From Fidelibacterota bacterium (lineage in GTDB: Bacteria > Marinisomatota > Marinisomatia > Marinisomatales > Marinisomataceae), in assembly GCA_012963075.1 (NCBI GenBank), contig DTWI01000065.1, forward strand, positions 1 through 8,798: a stretch of DNA of 8,798 bases, read 5' to 3'. Positions 1-6,703 of this stretch are shown piece by piece (position 1 is the stretch's first letter; every line of letters starts with the position of its first letter). Both the position numbers and the translations under genes were made by a program. The notes under the pieces are model-generated. The model searched no databases and was not told the origin of the DNA. It saw only the letters and a list, made by a program, of their open reading frames with translations.

Positions 1-535
1 TCGATTAGAACAATGGGAAGCATTGGTTGAATTACAAAAACAAGGCAAAGTAAAAGATATTGGTGTTTCTAACTACAATGTCAAACATATTGAAGAAATT
101 GAACATGCTAATCTTCCAATGCCTGTCGCAAATCAAATTGAGATTCATCCCTATCACATGATTCCAGATGCATTACAATCATATATGATGAAACATAATA
201 TTTTACCAATTGCGTATTCTACTTTAGCACCGCTTCCTAATTGGCGTAAGGATTCACGATGGAATTCCAAACCTGAAGCAATGAAAAATGATCCATCTAT
301 TCCTTTTTTAAAGGTCGCAAAGAAATACAATATTTCAGTTGCACAATTATTACTAAAATGGAGTCTTCAGAACGGATGGCCAATTTTGCCTAAGACCACT
401 TCTAAAGAACGCTTAAAAGAAAACCTAGATTTAGATTTTACTATTTCAAGTGAAGATATGAATCATCTATCAAACTCCAATAAAGCTCAATCTTTAGCAT
501 GGCAGGAAAAATTTGATCCACTTGATGTCGACTAA
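1..535 (+). CDS. Aldo/keto reductase, 3' part (5' end cut by window edge)
   Basis: This is the C-terminal part of an NAD(P)H-dependent aldo/keto reductase, a cytoplasmic TIM-barrel enzyme reducing aldehydes or ketones to alcohols. The frame is open to the left edge (first full codon at base 2), so the TTG at 23 is internal and not a real start. About 177 residues are visible; the family is usually 270-320 long, so roughly the first third is missing, including the catalytic Asp-Tyr-Lys-His region. Seen directly: the signature GKVKDIGVSNYN near the left edge, NQIEIHPY in the middle, AYSTLAPL on a later strand, and LPKTTSKERLKENL, the usual cofactor-phosphate loop (canonical IPKS..R..EN). It ends with TAA at 533-535, and a PD-(D/E)XK gene follows 27 bases later on the same strand. 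The family is certain; the substrate cannot be read from the sequence. Confidence 0.93.
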   Translation, partial: RLEQWEALVELQKQGKVKDIGVSNYNVKHIEEIEHANLPMPVANQIEIHPYHMIPDALQSYMMKHNILPIAYSTLAPLPNWRKDSRWNSKPEAMKNDPSIPFLKVAKKYNISVAQLLLKWSLQNGWPILPKTTSKERLKENLDLDFTISSEDMNHLSNSNKAQSLAWQEKFDPLDVD

Positions 536-562
536 TTAAAATAGAATGAAGGAAAAAAATAA

Positions 563-1321
563 ATGAGCTATGAATATCGCCCTTTAGTTGGAGAAAATTA
601 TCGTTATAATACAAATAGTGAGAAACCTTTCAAGCTTAGCAGATCTAAAATTGAATTATTTTATAAATGCTCTAGATGTTTTTTTAAGGAAGTAAAACTA
701 GGTCTTCGACAACCTCCTATGCCTTCTTGGGCAATTAATAGCGCTGTAGATGCATTATTAAAAAAAGAAATGAATTTTTGTAGAAAAGAAGATAGACCAC
801 ACGGAATTTTCAAAGAAAATAATCTAAATATTAAACCATTTCATCATCAAGATATTGAAAAATGGCAAAATCCTTTTACTGGAATCCAATTTTTAGATGA
901 AGAACATAACTTTCTATTGTATGGGGGAGTTGATGATATTATGGAAGATGAAAATGGACAATTGGTAGTTATTGATTTTAAAGCAACTGCAAAAGCTGCT
1001 GAAATTCTATCTCAATCTGATGTTTATGATAATGGTGCTCCATATAAAAGACAGCTTGAAATTTATAGTTGGCTACTTCAAAAAAATAATTTTAATGTTT
1101 CTTCAATAGGCTATCTCTTGTACTATAATGGAGATGCAAGCAAGGCTCACCTAGGTAAAGAAATGCATTTTAGAAGAACATTAGTTTCTTTTGAGCTAAA
1201 TATGGAGTGGATTTCTCCTCTCATAAATGATATGCATGTATGTCTTCAAGAAGATCAAATGCCATCCCAATCTGAAGGATGTGAAAAATGTTTGTATCTA
1301 GAAACTGTTTCTAAACTTTAA
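563..1321 (+). CDS. Stand-alone RecB/Cas4-like PD-(D/E)XK nuclease-family protein with CxxC...CxxC
   Basis: 252 residues, cytoplasmic, no signal peptide. The core matches the PD-(D/E)XK nuclease fold of the RecB C-terminal/Cas4 type: GGVDD with D124, then VVIDFKAT with D138 and K140, then QLEIY with Q164 and Y168, the RecB-like QxxxY motif. Two cysteine pairs flank the core, C36/C39 (KCSRC) and C240/C243 (CEKC). This is where Cas4 and AddB carry one N-terminal and three C-terminal Fe-S ligands, although here the split is 2+2. From memory, similar proteins with the same CPRC...NSAVDALLKKE...CxxC layout occur widely in uncultured bacterial phyla, annotated only as PD-(D/E)XK family. An AAGGA ribosome site lies at 549-553, 9 bases before ATG. 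No helicase or Cas gene is nearby. Nuclease activity and cluster type are inferred; the biological role is unknown. Confidence 0.85.
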   Translation: MSYEYRPLVGENYRYNTNSEKPFKLSRSKIELFYKCSRCFFKEVKLGLRQPPMPSWAINSAVDALLKKEMNFCRKEDRPHGIFKENNLNIKPFHHQDIEKWQNPFTGIQFLDEEHNFLLYGGVDDIMEDENGQLVVIDFKATAKAAEILSQSDVYDNGAPYKRQLEIYSWLLQKNNFNVSSIGYLLYYNGDASKAHLGKEMHFRRTLVSFELNMEWISPLINDMHVCLQEDQMPSQSEGCEKCLYLETVSKL

Positions 1322-1333
1322 GTTCAGTCTTTT

Positions 1334-2002
1334 CTATTTCATTCCGTTCGGTTTATTAAATGTATAGATAATTTCTATCTTATCTGATTGAGATATTCCT
1401 CCAGGATTTAATCCAGGTTCTCCTTCTGGGATTTCTGCATTTAATTCTTCATAATAACTTATCCAGTGTACAAACGGGGTATCTGTGTTAGGTTCATTAA
1501 AAGTCATTGGATTAATGGCAAATAAATTTTGGGTGGAATCTGCCATTTCAAATCCTTTATAGATTACTTCTGAACAGTAATATGTATCATCAGTTAGATC
1601 AAAAATATAATCATACGGTTTTCCAAAGATATGATTTTCAATATAGGCAATTGCATCTGAAATCATATATTGATAATCATTTTTTAGTCTTCCAACAATC
1701 ACCCGATTATCGCGATCAAGAAATTCATCTAATGGTGTCTTGACAACCCCATCTCCAATTGCTTCTATAATGAATATTTGACTAAAATCTTTCCCTTTGA
1801 CTTCGGTGATAATACCACAATGGGATAGTTGAGCGCCATTATATCCCGATGTTACTGCTTCGATTGCATCACAGGGTGGACCACAATCTAAATCTTGAAA
1901 AATAATATCTCCCACTTGAAAAGAAACTTGAGAGTACATTTGATTACAAATAATCAATACCGCAACAACAAAGAGTGCTAATTTATTGTTTAATGAAGAC
2001 AT
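1334..2002 (-). CDS. Secreted YiiX/YebB-like N1pC/P60-type cysteine hydrolase
   Basis: 222 residues. An N-terminal hydrophobic segment (about residues 8-20) ending near MYSQ looks like a signal peptide, placing the protein in the periplasm or outside. The rest matches the permuted papain-like YaeF/YiiX family: FQVGDIIFQDLDCG at 28-41, histidine H61 in LSHCGII, E80 in IIEA, a TPLDEF segment at 89-94, and cysteine C143 in YYCSEVIYKGF. In this permuted fold the His precedes the catalytic Cys, as seen here. C40 and C44 in DCGPPCDA could form a disulfide or metal site. The tail has a GEPGLNPGGISQSDKIEI segment. Known members are thought to cleave amide or ester bonds in lipids or peptidoglycan-like substrates; the substrate here is unknown. 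The ATG overlaps the stop of the upstream EthD-like gene by one base (TAATG at 2004-2000), so translation is probably coupled. Confidence 0.85.
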   Translation of the reverse strand: MSSLNNKLALFVVAVLIICNQMYSQVSFQVGDIIFQDLDCGPPCDAIEAVTSGYNGAQLSHCGIITEVKGKDFSQIFIIEAIGDGVVKTPLDEFLDRDNRVIVGRLKNDYQYMISDAIAYIENHIFGKPYDYIFDLTDDTYYCSEVIYKGFEMADSTQNLFAINPMTFNEPNTDTPFVHWISYYEELNAEIPEGEPGLNPGGISQSDKIEIIYTFNKPNGMK

Positions 2003-2334
2003 TAGGTAATGTCACAGATTTTAATCTCTTTACCTGTATATGCATATCTTTCAAGGTCAGGCCATGCTTTTGCGACATCATGCCAGTTATCAGATTTTCC
2101 AAAATCAGTTTCACGTCGTTTCATACCTACTTGGTATTCTTCTTCAGAATTAAACCATAATTCTGCCATCCCGCAACATCCTCCTTCAATATCTTCTTCG
2201 AAGAAAGTAAGTACATATTTAACTGGTTCTAATACTTCTACCATATGGGGGGCATGAATATTTTCCCAATGATCAAAGAAATTAGAACGTTTAATATTGG
2301 TTCTGTTTTGAATAAAAAGTACTTTTTTTATCAT
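2002..2334 (-). CDS. EthD-like dimeric alpha/beta-barrel protein
   Basis: 110 residues from the ATG at 2334. That start is preferred over the longer in-frame ATG at 2364 because a clear AAGGAG site sits 6 bases upstream of it and because the domain begins directly with MIKKVLFIQNR. The sequence fits the EthD family of ferredoxin-like dimeric barrels: F20, W23 and H27-A-P29 make the typical FxxxWxxxHAP motif on the first helix. A later strand carries GMAELWF, and the helix after it EEEYQVGMKRRE. It is soluble, with no signal peptide. Members are small oxygenases, isomerases or proteins of unknown function; which applies cannot be said here. It is the first gene of a two-gene unit with the secreted YiiX-like hydrolase, and is divergent from the M1 peptidase gene. 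Confidence 0.75.
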   Translation of the reverse strand: MIKKVLFIQNRTNIKRSNFFDHWENIHAPHMVEVLEPVKYVLTFFEEDIEGGCCGMAELWFNSEEEYQVGMKRRETDFGKSDNWHDVAKAWPDLERYAYTGKEIKICDIT

Positions 2335-2443
2335 TGAATGCTCCTTACAGGTTAAAACTAACATTTTTTTTTTATTTAAACATTATTATTTACTTATTAC
2401 ATTGCACCCTACTGTAAATATTTTATAGAAATAGGAGAATTAT
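2335..2443. promoter_or_regulatory. Divergent intergenic region between the EthD-like and M1 peptidase genes
   Basis: This 109-base spacer is the longest non-coding stretch in the window and must hold the promoters of both flanking units. It contains a run of ten T at 2364-2373 and very AT-rich sequence beyond. On the plus strand an AGGAG ribosome site at 2433-2437 precedes the M1 start by 6 bases. I found no convincing -35/-10 pair in either direction: a TTGCAC/TATAGA pair at 2402-2429 would start transcription inside the ribosome site. No hairpin or operator-like palindrome stands out. Confidence 0.55.
2341..2346 (-). promoter_or_regulatory. Ribosome binding site fixing the EthD-like gene start
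   Basis: On the minus strand this reads AAGGAG, a strong Shine-Dalgarno sequence, 6 bases before the ATG at 2334. It lies inside the longer alternative ORF that would start at 2364, so it argues for the shorter protein. Confidence 0.75.
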
Positions 2444-4786
2444 ATGTTTAGAAAAAGTTTAATTGTTTTGTTTTCGTTGTCATTGGTGTATCCTCAAATC
2501 AATGTAGACAAGTTCAAACAACTGAATGAGGATATTACAACACCAAATACCTATAGAACTGCTGCAGGATATCCAGCAGAAGATTATTGGCAAGTAGAAG
2601 CTGATTATGTCATGGATCTTGTATTGGATGATGACAATCAGCGTTTATATGGTGAAGAAACAATTACATTCCATAATAATAGTCCTCATCCTATGCCCTA
2701 TCTTTGGGTGCAACTTGATCAAAATGTTCGTGCATTAGATTCTGATAGTTATAAAGTACAAACAAGTGGGGACTTTGGGGCACAACGAGGGCGTGAAAAA
2801 GTTCAAGTTGGTGAATCTATTCCTTTAAGTACATTAAAAAATTTCTATCGTGATTTTGATGGAGGATTCAAAATTGAACATGTTAAAGATAGTTTAAGTC
2901 GTGATCTCCCTTACATTATAAATAAAACTATGATGCGTGTTGATATTCCAGAACCAATTCGCTCAGGTCAGTCATACAAATTCAAAATTAAATGGTGGTA
3001 TAACATCAATGATCATATCAGAGATGGAGGAAGATCTGGTTATGAATATTTTGAAGAAGATGGTAATTATATCTATACTATCGCACAATTTTTTCCACGT
3101 ATGTGTATGTATAATGATATTTATGGCTGGCAAAACAAACAGTTTTTAGGGCGAGGAGAATTCACATTAATTTTTGGAGACTATGATGTAAAGATTACAG
3201 TGCCTGCCGATCATGTATTAGGGGCTACAGGATTACTGCAGAATCCACAACAAGTATTATCAAAGGATCAAATTGCTAGATTAAAAGAATCAGAAACTGC
3301 TGATGAACCTGTCAAGATTGTAACCAATGCTGAAGCATTAGAAAATGAAAAAACTCAACCTGAAGAGAAAAAAACATGGCACTTTAAAGCAAAAAATGTT
3401 CGTGATTATGGGTTTGCTACATCAAGAAAATATATTTGGGATGCCCTTGGTGTTGATTTGAATGGTCGCACAATTATGGCAATGTCTTATTATCCAAACG
3501 AAGCAGAACCACTTTGGGGACAGTACTCTACAAAATCTGTTGCGCATACCATTGATGTATATTCAAAGTTTACTTTTGATTATCCTTATCCTGTAGCTAT
3601 TTCAGCTCATATCAATCATATGGGAATGGAATATCCAATGATTTGTTTTAATGGATATAGACCAGAAGAGGATGGAACCTATTCTGAACGTACTAAAAAA
3701 GGTTTAATCGGAGTTATTATTCATGAAGTAGGACACAATTGGTTTCCTATGATTGTTAATTCTGATGAACGACAATGGACTTGGATGGATGAAGGTCTTA
3801 ATTCTTTCATGGATGACTTAGCAGGGAGAGAATGGGATACAGAATTATTTCATCCTTCAAAAAACGTAGACTATATTGTTCAGTATATGAAAGGTGATAA
3901 ATCCAATATTATGCCAATCATGACTAATTCTGAATCCATTTATCAATTTGGTGCAAATGCTTATGGAAAACCAACTTTAGCCTTGAATATTTTAAGAGAT
4001 ACTATTATGGGACGTGAGTTATTTGATTTTGCTTTTAAAGAATATTCTAAAACATGGATGTTTAAACATCCAACTCCTACAGATTTTTTCCGTATTATGG
4101 AAAATGCATCTGCAGTGGATTTAGACTGGTTTTGGAGAGGATGGTTTTTTGGTAATGATCATGTAGATCTTTCTATTGAATCTGTTGATTGGTATCAGCT
4201 TGAAATGGATCCGGAAAGACAAAAAACATTTGAAAAACAAGATGAAGATGATAATCAATACTATAGTGCAATGCTTGATGAAGAAGATATTGAAGCAACA
4301 TTAACAGAACGTGATCCAAATGTTAGAGATTTTTATGATAACTATGATAAAGATCAAATCACTAAAAAAGATAGAAACGAATATCGTGATTTTATAGATG
4401 ATTTGTCAGATAAAGAACGTGCTTTAGTAGATGAAAATGATCATTTCTATTCCGTAAAATTCTCAGATAATAGCGGTTTAATTATGCCTATTATTCTTCA
4501 ATTTGAATATGAAGATGGAGAAAAAGAAGTGATTAAAATTCCAGTAGAAGTATGGAGATTCAATAGAGGTGAAATCATAAAAGTGTTTAAAACAGAAAAA
4601 CCAGTCAAAAATATGACATTAGATCCGTTTTTCCAGACTGCTGATGTTGATAGAGGTAATAATCATTGGCCTGAGAAAGTACAACCGACACGATTTGAGA
4701 CATTTAAATCTTCTGGTTGGGGTGAAAGCAAAAATCTAATGCAACGCGTAGGTGATGATGCTCCAAGTCCAGATACCTCTGAATAA
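2444..4786 (+). CDS. Secreted M1-family zinc metallopeptidase (aminopeptidase N-like)
   Basis: 780 residues. A basic start and hydrophobic segment (MFRKSLIVLFSLSLVYPQ) form a signal peptide, so it acts outside the cytoplasm. The zinc site is intact: H427-E428-V-G-H431, then E450 nineteen residues after H431 (HExxH-X18-E). GMEYP at 394-398 corresponds to the GxMEN exopeptidase motif that binds the substrate N-terminus, with Y instead of N, and Y507 (NAYGKP) is the likely transition-state tyrosine. Layout: N-terminal beta domain about 46-300, thermolysin-like catalytic domain about 330-580, then an unusually acidic stretch about 587-666, and a beta-rich C-terminal part. No C-terminal sorting domain of the T9SS type is evident. 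It has a good ribosome site (AGGAG, 2433-2437). The DUF6702 gene follows after 3 bases, so the two are surely co-transcribed. It probably trims peptides for nutrition or envelope turnover (inference). Confidence 0.93.
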   Translation: MFRKSLIVLFSLSLVYPQINVDKFKQLNEDITTPNTYRTAAGYPAEDYWQVEADYVMDLVLDDDNQRLYGEETITFHNNSPHPMPYLWVQLDQNVRALDSDSYKVQTSGDFGAQRGREKVQVGESIPLSTLKNFYRDFDGGFKIEHVKDSLSRDLPYIINKTMMRVDIPEPIRSGQSYKFKIKWWYNINDHIRDGGRSGYEYFEEDGNYIYTIAQFFPRMCMYNDIYGWQNKQFLGRGEFTLIFGDYDVKITVPADHVLGATGLLQNPQQVLSKDQIARLKESETADEPVKIVTNAEALENEKTQPEEKKTWHFKAKNVRDYGFATSRKYIWDALGVDLNGRTIMAMSYYPNEAEPLWGQYSTKSVAHTIDVYSKFTFDYPYPVAISAHINHMGMEYPMICFNGYRPEEDGTYSERTKKGLIGVIIHEVGHNWFPMIVNSDERQWTWMDEGLNSFMDDLAGREWDTELFHPSKNVDYIVQYMKGDKSNIMPIMTNSESIYQFGANAYGKPTLALNILRDTIMGRELFDFAFKEYSKTWMFKHPTPTDFFRIMENASAVDLDWFWRGWFFGNDHVDLSIESVDWYQLEMDPERQKTFEKQDEDDNQYYSAMLDEEDIEATLTERDPNVRDFYDNYDKDQITKKDRNEYRDFIDDLSDKERALVDENDHFYSVKFSDNSGLIMPIILQFEYEDGEKEVIKIPVEVWRFNRGEIIKVFKTEKPVKNMTLDPFFQTADVDRGNNHWPEKVQPTRFETFKSSGWGESKNLMQRVGDDAPSPDTSE

Positions 4787-4789
4787 ACG

Positions 4790-5272
4790 ATGAATTGTAT
4801 TCCAAGGGCAATAGGTTCAATATTTTTATTGAGCATAGTTTTTGCACATCAGTTTTTTATTTCTACGACTGATATACAATTCAAATCAGAAGAAAAAAGA
4901 GCTGAAATTACTATACAAGTTTTTACACATGATATCAATCTTTTGCTAGAGAATGCTAATTACAAAACAATAGATCTAGGTACCAAAAAAGAAAATGATG
5001 GTATTGATATTTTTCTAGTCAACTACTTATCTGATAATTTTGTTCTTCAAGATTATAGATGGAAATATATTGGTAAAAAAGTTGGAACAGAATACACTCT
5101 TTTCTTTTTGGAAATAGAAGATTTTTCTTTATCTCCTAAAATTGCTATCCTGAATTCGTTGTTTATGGATTTATATAACAAGCAACGTAATATTGTAAAT
5201 TTTTATAGCGGAGAAATTATTCAATCAGCTAGTATGACTAATGCAGACCCGGTATTTTCGTTTAATTTTTAG
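4790..5272 (+). CDS. Secreted DUF6702-family protein
   Basis: 160 residues. The first 19 form a signal peptide ending IVFA, giving a predicted mature protein starting HQFFISTTDIQF. This agrees with the DUF6702 pattern I recall, in which a conserved His-Pro-aromatic start is followed by a V/I-S-x-T-E/D strand. Next come KRAEITIQVFTHDINLLLE (about 36-54), matching the family's central strand and D-rich turn, and later VGTEYTLFFLEIEDF. No catalytic motif is recognised. The only two histidines after the signal are H20 (predicted first mature residue) and H47. Cys3 is inside the signal without a lipobox, so it is not a lipoprotein. It starts 3 bases after the M1 peptidase stop with no separate ribosome site, implying coupled expression; I recall DUF6702 and M1 genes being neighbours in Bacteroidota. 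Its 3' end overlaps the end of lgt by 11 bases. Function unknown. Confidence 0.8.
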   Translation: MNCIPRAIGSIFLLSIVFAHQFFISTTDIQFKSEEKRAEITIQVFTHDINLLLENANYKTIDLGTKKENDGIDIFLVNYLSDNFVLQDYRWKYIGKKVGTEYTLFFLEIEDFSLSPKIAILNSLFMDLYNKQRNIVNFYSGEIIQSASMTNADPVFSFNF

Positions 5273-6101
5273 AGTCTAATTTATATCCAGTAATCCAGAT
5301 AGTAATAGCACCACCCATCATTGCAAGACATAATAATTGTCCCATACTCAAATTAAATAAGATAAACCCTAAGTGGACATCAGGTTCTCGGAAATACTCG
5401 ATGAAAAAACGGAAAAATGCATATCCAAATACATATAATCCACTATTGAATCCTTGAAATCTATTTTTTAAATGTTTTATTAAAAAGAAAAGTATAATGC
5501 CTTCAAAAAATGCTTCATATAATTGTGAAGGATGCCTTAATTCATAATTGCCAGAATTTGGGAAATACATTCCAATTGATGCTTCTGTTACTCGACCGTA
5601 TAATTCTCCATTGATAAAATTTCCAATTCTTCCAAAGAAATATCCTAAAGGAATGGCTGGTGTCATAAAATCTGCAATGGTATATAAATGTAATCTTTTT
5701 TTTCTTCCATACATCCACATTGCAATAAGAACACCAATTAAGCCACCGTGATAAGACATACCTGTAATACCAGTAAATTTCCATACTCCATTTTGGATAG
5801 AAAAAGGAAGAAGAATCTCTAATGGATTTTCTAAGTAATATTCAAAGTTATAAAATAAAACATATCCAAAACGTGCTCCAAGAATTAATGCGATAAAACA
5901 CCATGATAACAAGTCTTCAAATTCTGATAAAGTTAATTTTGTGAATTTGTTATTATTGATTTCTTTTCTACAAAGAAGATACACAACACCAAATGCGACA
6001 AGATACATTGTCGAGTACCAATAAATAGAGAATGAACCAATCGAAAGTAGGACTGGATCCATTTTTGAAGGTAAAGTTTGCCACCATAGTATAAAATCCA
6101 T
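5262..6101 (-). CDS. lgt: Prolipoprotein diacylglyceryl transferase
   Basis: 279 residues, the normal length for Lgt. This inner-membrane enzyme transfers diacylglycerol from phosphatidylglycerol to the lipobox cysteine of prelipoproteins, the first step of lipoprotein maturation. About seven hydrophobic segments are visible. Conserved sites are present: SYHGG with H118 (E. coli H103), the signature GRIGNFINGELYG at 157-169 with R158, N161 and E166 (E. coli R143, N146, E151), RHPSQLYE at 189-196, and R231/E235/R238 in the last motif (E. coli R239/E243/R246). The N-terminal FILWWQTLPSKMDPVLLSIG resembles the long Lgt N-terminus, so ATG at 6101 is preferred over M14, though neither has a Shine-Dalgarno sequence. 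It is divergent from dcd across 61 bases and tail-to-tail with the DUF6702 gene. No lipobox protein is encoded in this window. Confidence 0.97.
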   Translation of the reverse strand: MDFILWWQTLPSKMDPVLLSIGSFSIYWYSTMYLVAFGVVYLLCRKEINNNKFTKLTLSEFEDLLSWCFIALILGARFGYVLFYNFEYYLENPLEILLPFSIQNGVWKFTGITGMSYHGGLIGVLIAMWMYGRKKRLHLYTIADFMTPAIPLGYFFGRIGNFINGELYGRVTEASIGMYFPNSGNYELRHPSQLYEAFFEGIILFFLIKHLKNRFQGFNSGLYVFGYAFFRFFIEYFREPDVHLGFILFNLSMGQLLCLAMMGGAITIWITGYKLDSKN

Positions 6102-6139
6102 GCTGTAAAATACAAAAATTACTTTGTAACCTAAAAAAA

Positions 6140-6149
6140 ATTATATAAT
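6140..6149. promoter_or_regulatory. Palindromic -10-like element in the lgt/dcd divergent spacer
   Basis: ATTATATAAT is a perfect 10-base palindrome, so TATAAT reads on the plus strand (6144-6149, toward dcd) and on the minus strand (6145-6140, toward lgt). On the plus side transcription would start near 6156, leaving a leader of only about 7 bases before the dcd ATG; on the minus side the lgt leader would be about 30 bases. No good -35 box is seen for either, so the call rests on the -10 alone in an AT-rich region. Confidence 0.35.
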
Positions 6150-6162
6150 GTAGACCAATATT

Positions 6163-6687
6163 ATGATTCTATCAGGAAAAGAAATTATCAATAGACAAGG
6201 GAAAGATATAATAATTGATCCTTTTGACGAGAATCAAGTTAATCCCAACAGCTATAATTTACGATTACATAATGAATTGTTAAAATATGACTCCCCTATT
6301 TTAGATATGAAAAAAGAAAATTCAGGAACCAAAATTATTATCCCAAAAGAAGGATTGCTTCTAGAAAGTAACAAATTATTCTTAGGAAGAACCATTGAAT
6401 ATACAGAAACCGATAATTTTATTCCTATGTTAGAAGGAAGATCATCTGTTGGTAGATTAGGATTGTTTGTTCATATTACAGCTGGATTTGGAGATGTAGG
6501 ATTTAAAGGATACTGGACACTTGAAATTTTTTGTGTTCAACCAGTTAAGATCTATCCTGGTGTAGAAATTTGTCAAATTTTTTATCATTCTATTGATGGA
6601 GATTATGATTCGTATGAAGGTGGGAAATATCAAGCAAACAAGGATATTCAAACCAGTATGCTCTACAAAGATTTTGATAAGAAATAA
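6163..6687 (+). CDS. dcd: dCTP deaminase
   Basis: 174 residues, cytoplasmic. The enzyme deaminates dCTP to dUTP (or, in bifunctional types, directly to dUMP), supplying dTMP synthesis. Family features: [11 protein letters not shown] near 25-35, the core [11 protein letters not shown] at 90-100 with R93, S94, S95 and R98 contacting the nucleotide phosphates, [13 protein letters not shown] at 104-116, and TLE with E121, the catalytic glutamate. The C-terminal [11 protein letters not shown] is the substrate-closing tail. The TAGFGDVGF form differs from E. coli TAHRIDPGW and belongs to a subtype I recall from Bacteroidota and Clostridia. Whether it is mono- or bifunctional cannot be decided by eye. 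The start lacks a Shine-Dalgarno sequence and lies just behind a -10-like element. yidD begins 16 bases after its stop. Confidence 0.95.
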   Translation: MILSGKEIINRQGKDIIIDPFDENQVNPNSYNLRLHNELLKYDSPILDMKKENSGTKIIIPKEGLLLESNKLFLGRTIEYTETDNFIPMLEGRSSVGRLGLFVHITAGFGDVGFKGYWTLEIFCVQPVKIYPGVEICQIFYHSIDGDYDSYEGGKYQANKDIQTSMLYKDFDKK

Positions 6688-6703
6688 ATTGTTAAGTAAG
6701 ATT

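Noticed and set aside
563..1321. Cas4-like gene hinting at a CRISPR locus.
   Set aside because: No repeat array or other cas gene is present in the window, and the cysteine layout differs from Cas4.
1344..1351. Small inverted repeat CCGTTCGG near the end of the YiiX-like gene, as a terminator.
   Set aside because: A 3-base stem with a 2-base loop cannot form a stable hairpin, and it lies in coding sequence.
1975..2257. Short plus-strand ORFs opposite the EthD-like gene.
   Set aside because: They are antisense shadows of well-supported minus-strand genes with no recognisable motifs.
2335..2364. EthD-like gene starting at ATG 2364 (120 residues).
   Set aside because: The strong AAGGAG site at 2341-2346 lies inside that extension and serves the ATG at 2334, where the domain begins.
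2402..2429. TTGCAC/TATAGA as the promoter of the M1 gene.
   Set aside because: Poor match to consensus, and transcription would start within the ribosome binding site.
4337..4400. EF-hand-like calcium loop in the acidic M1 segment (DKDQITKKDRNE).
   Set aside because: Position 5 is Ile and the invariant Gly at position 6 is missing, so it is not a valid EF-hand.
6593..6703. yidD extended upstream to 6593.
   Set aside because: The extra 37 residues overlap dcd in another frame and have no YidD similarity; the normal-length protein begins at 6704.
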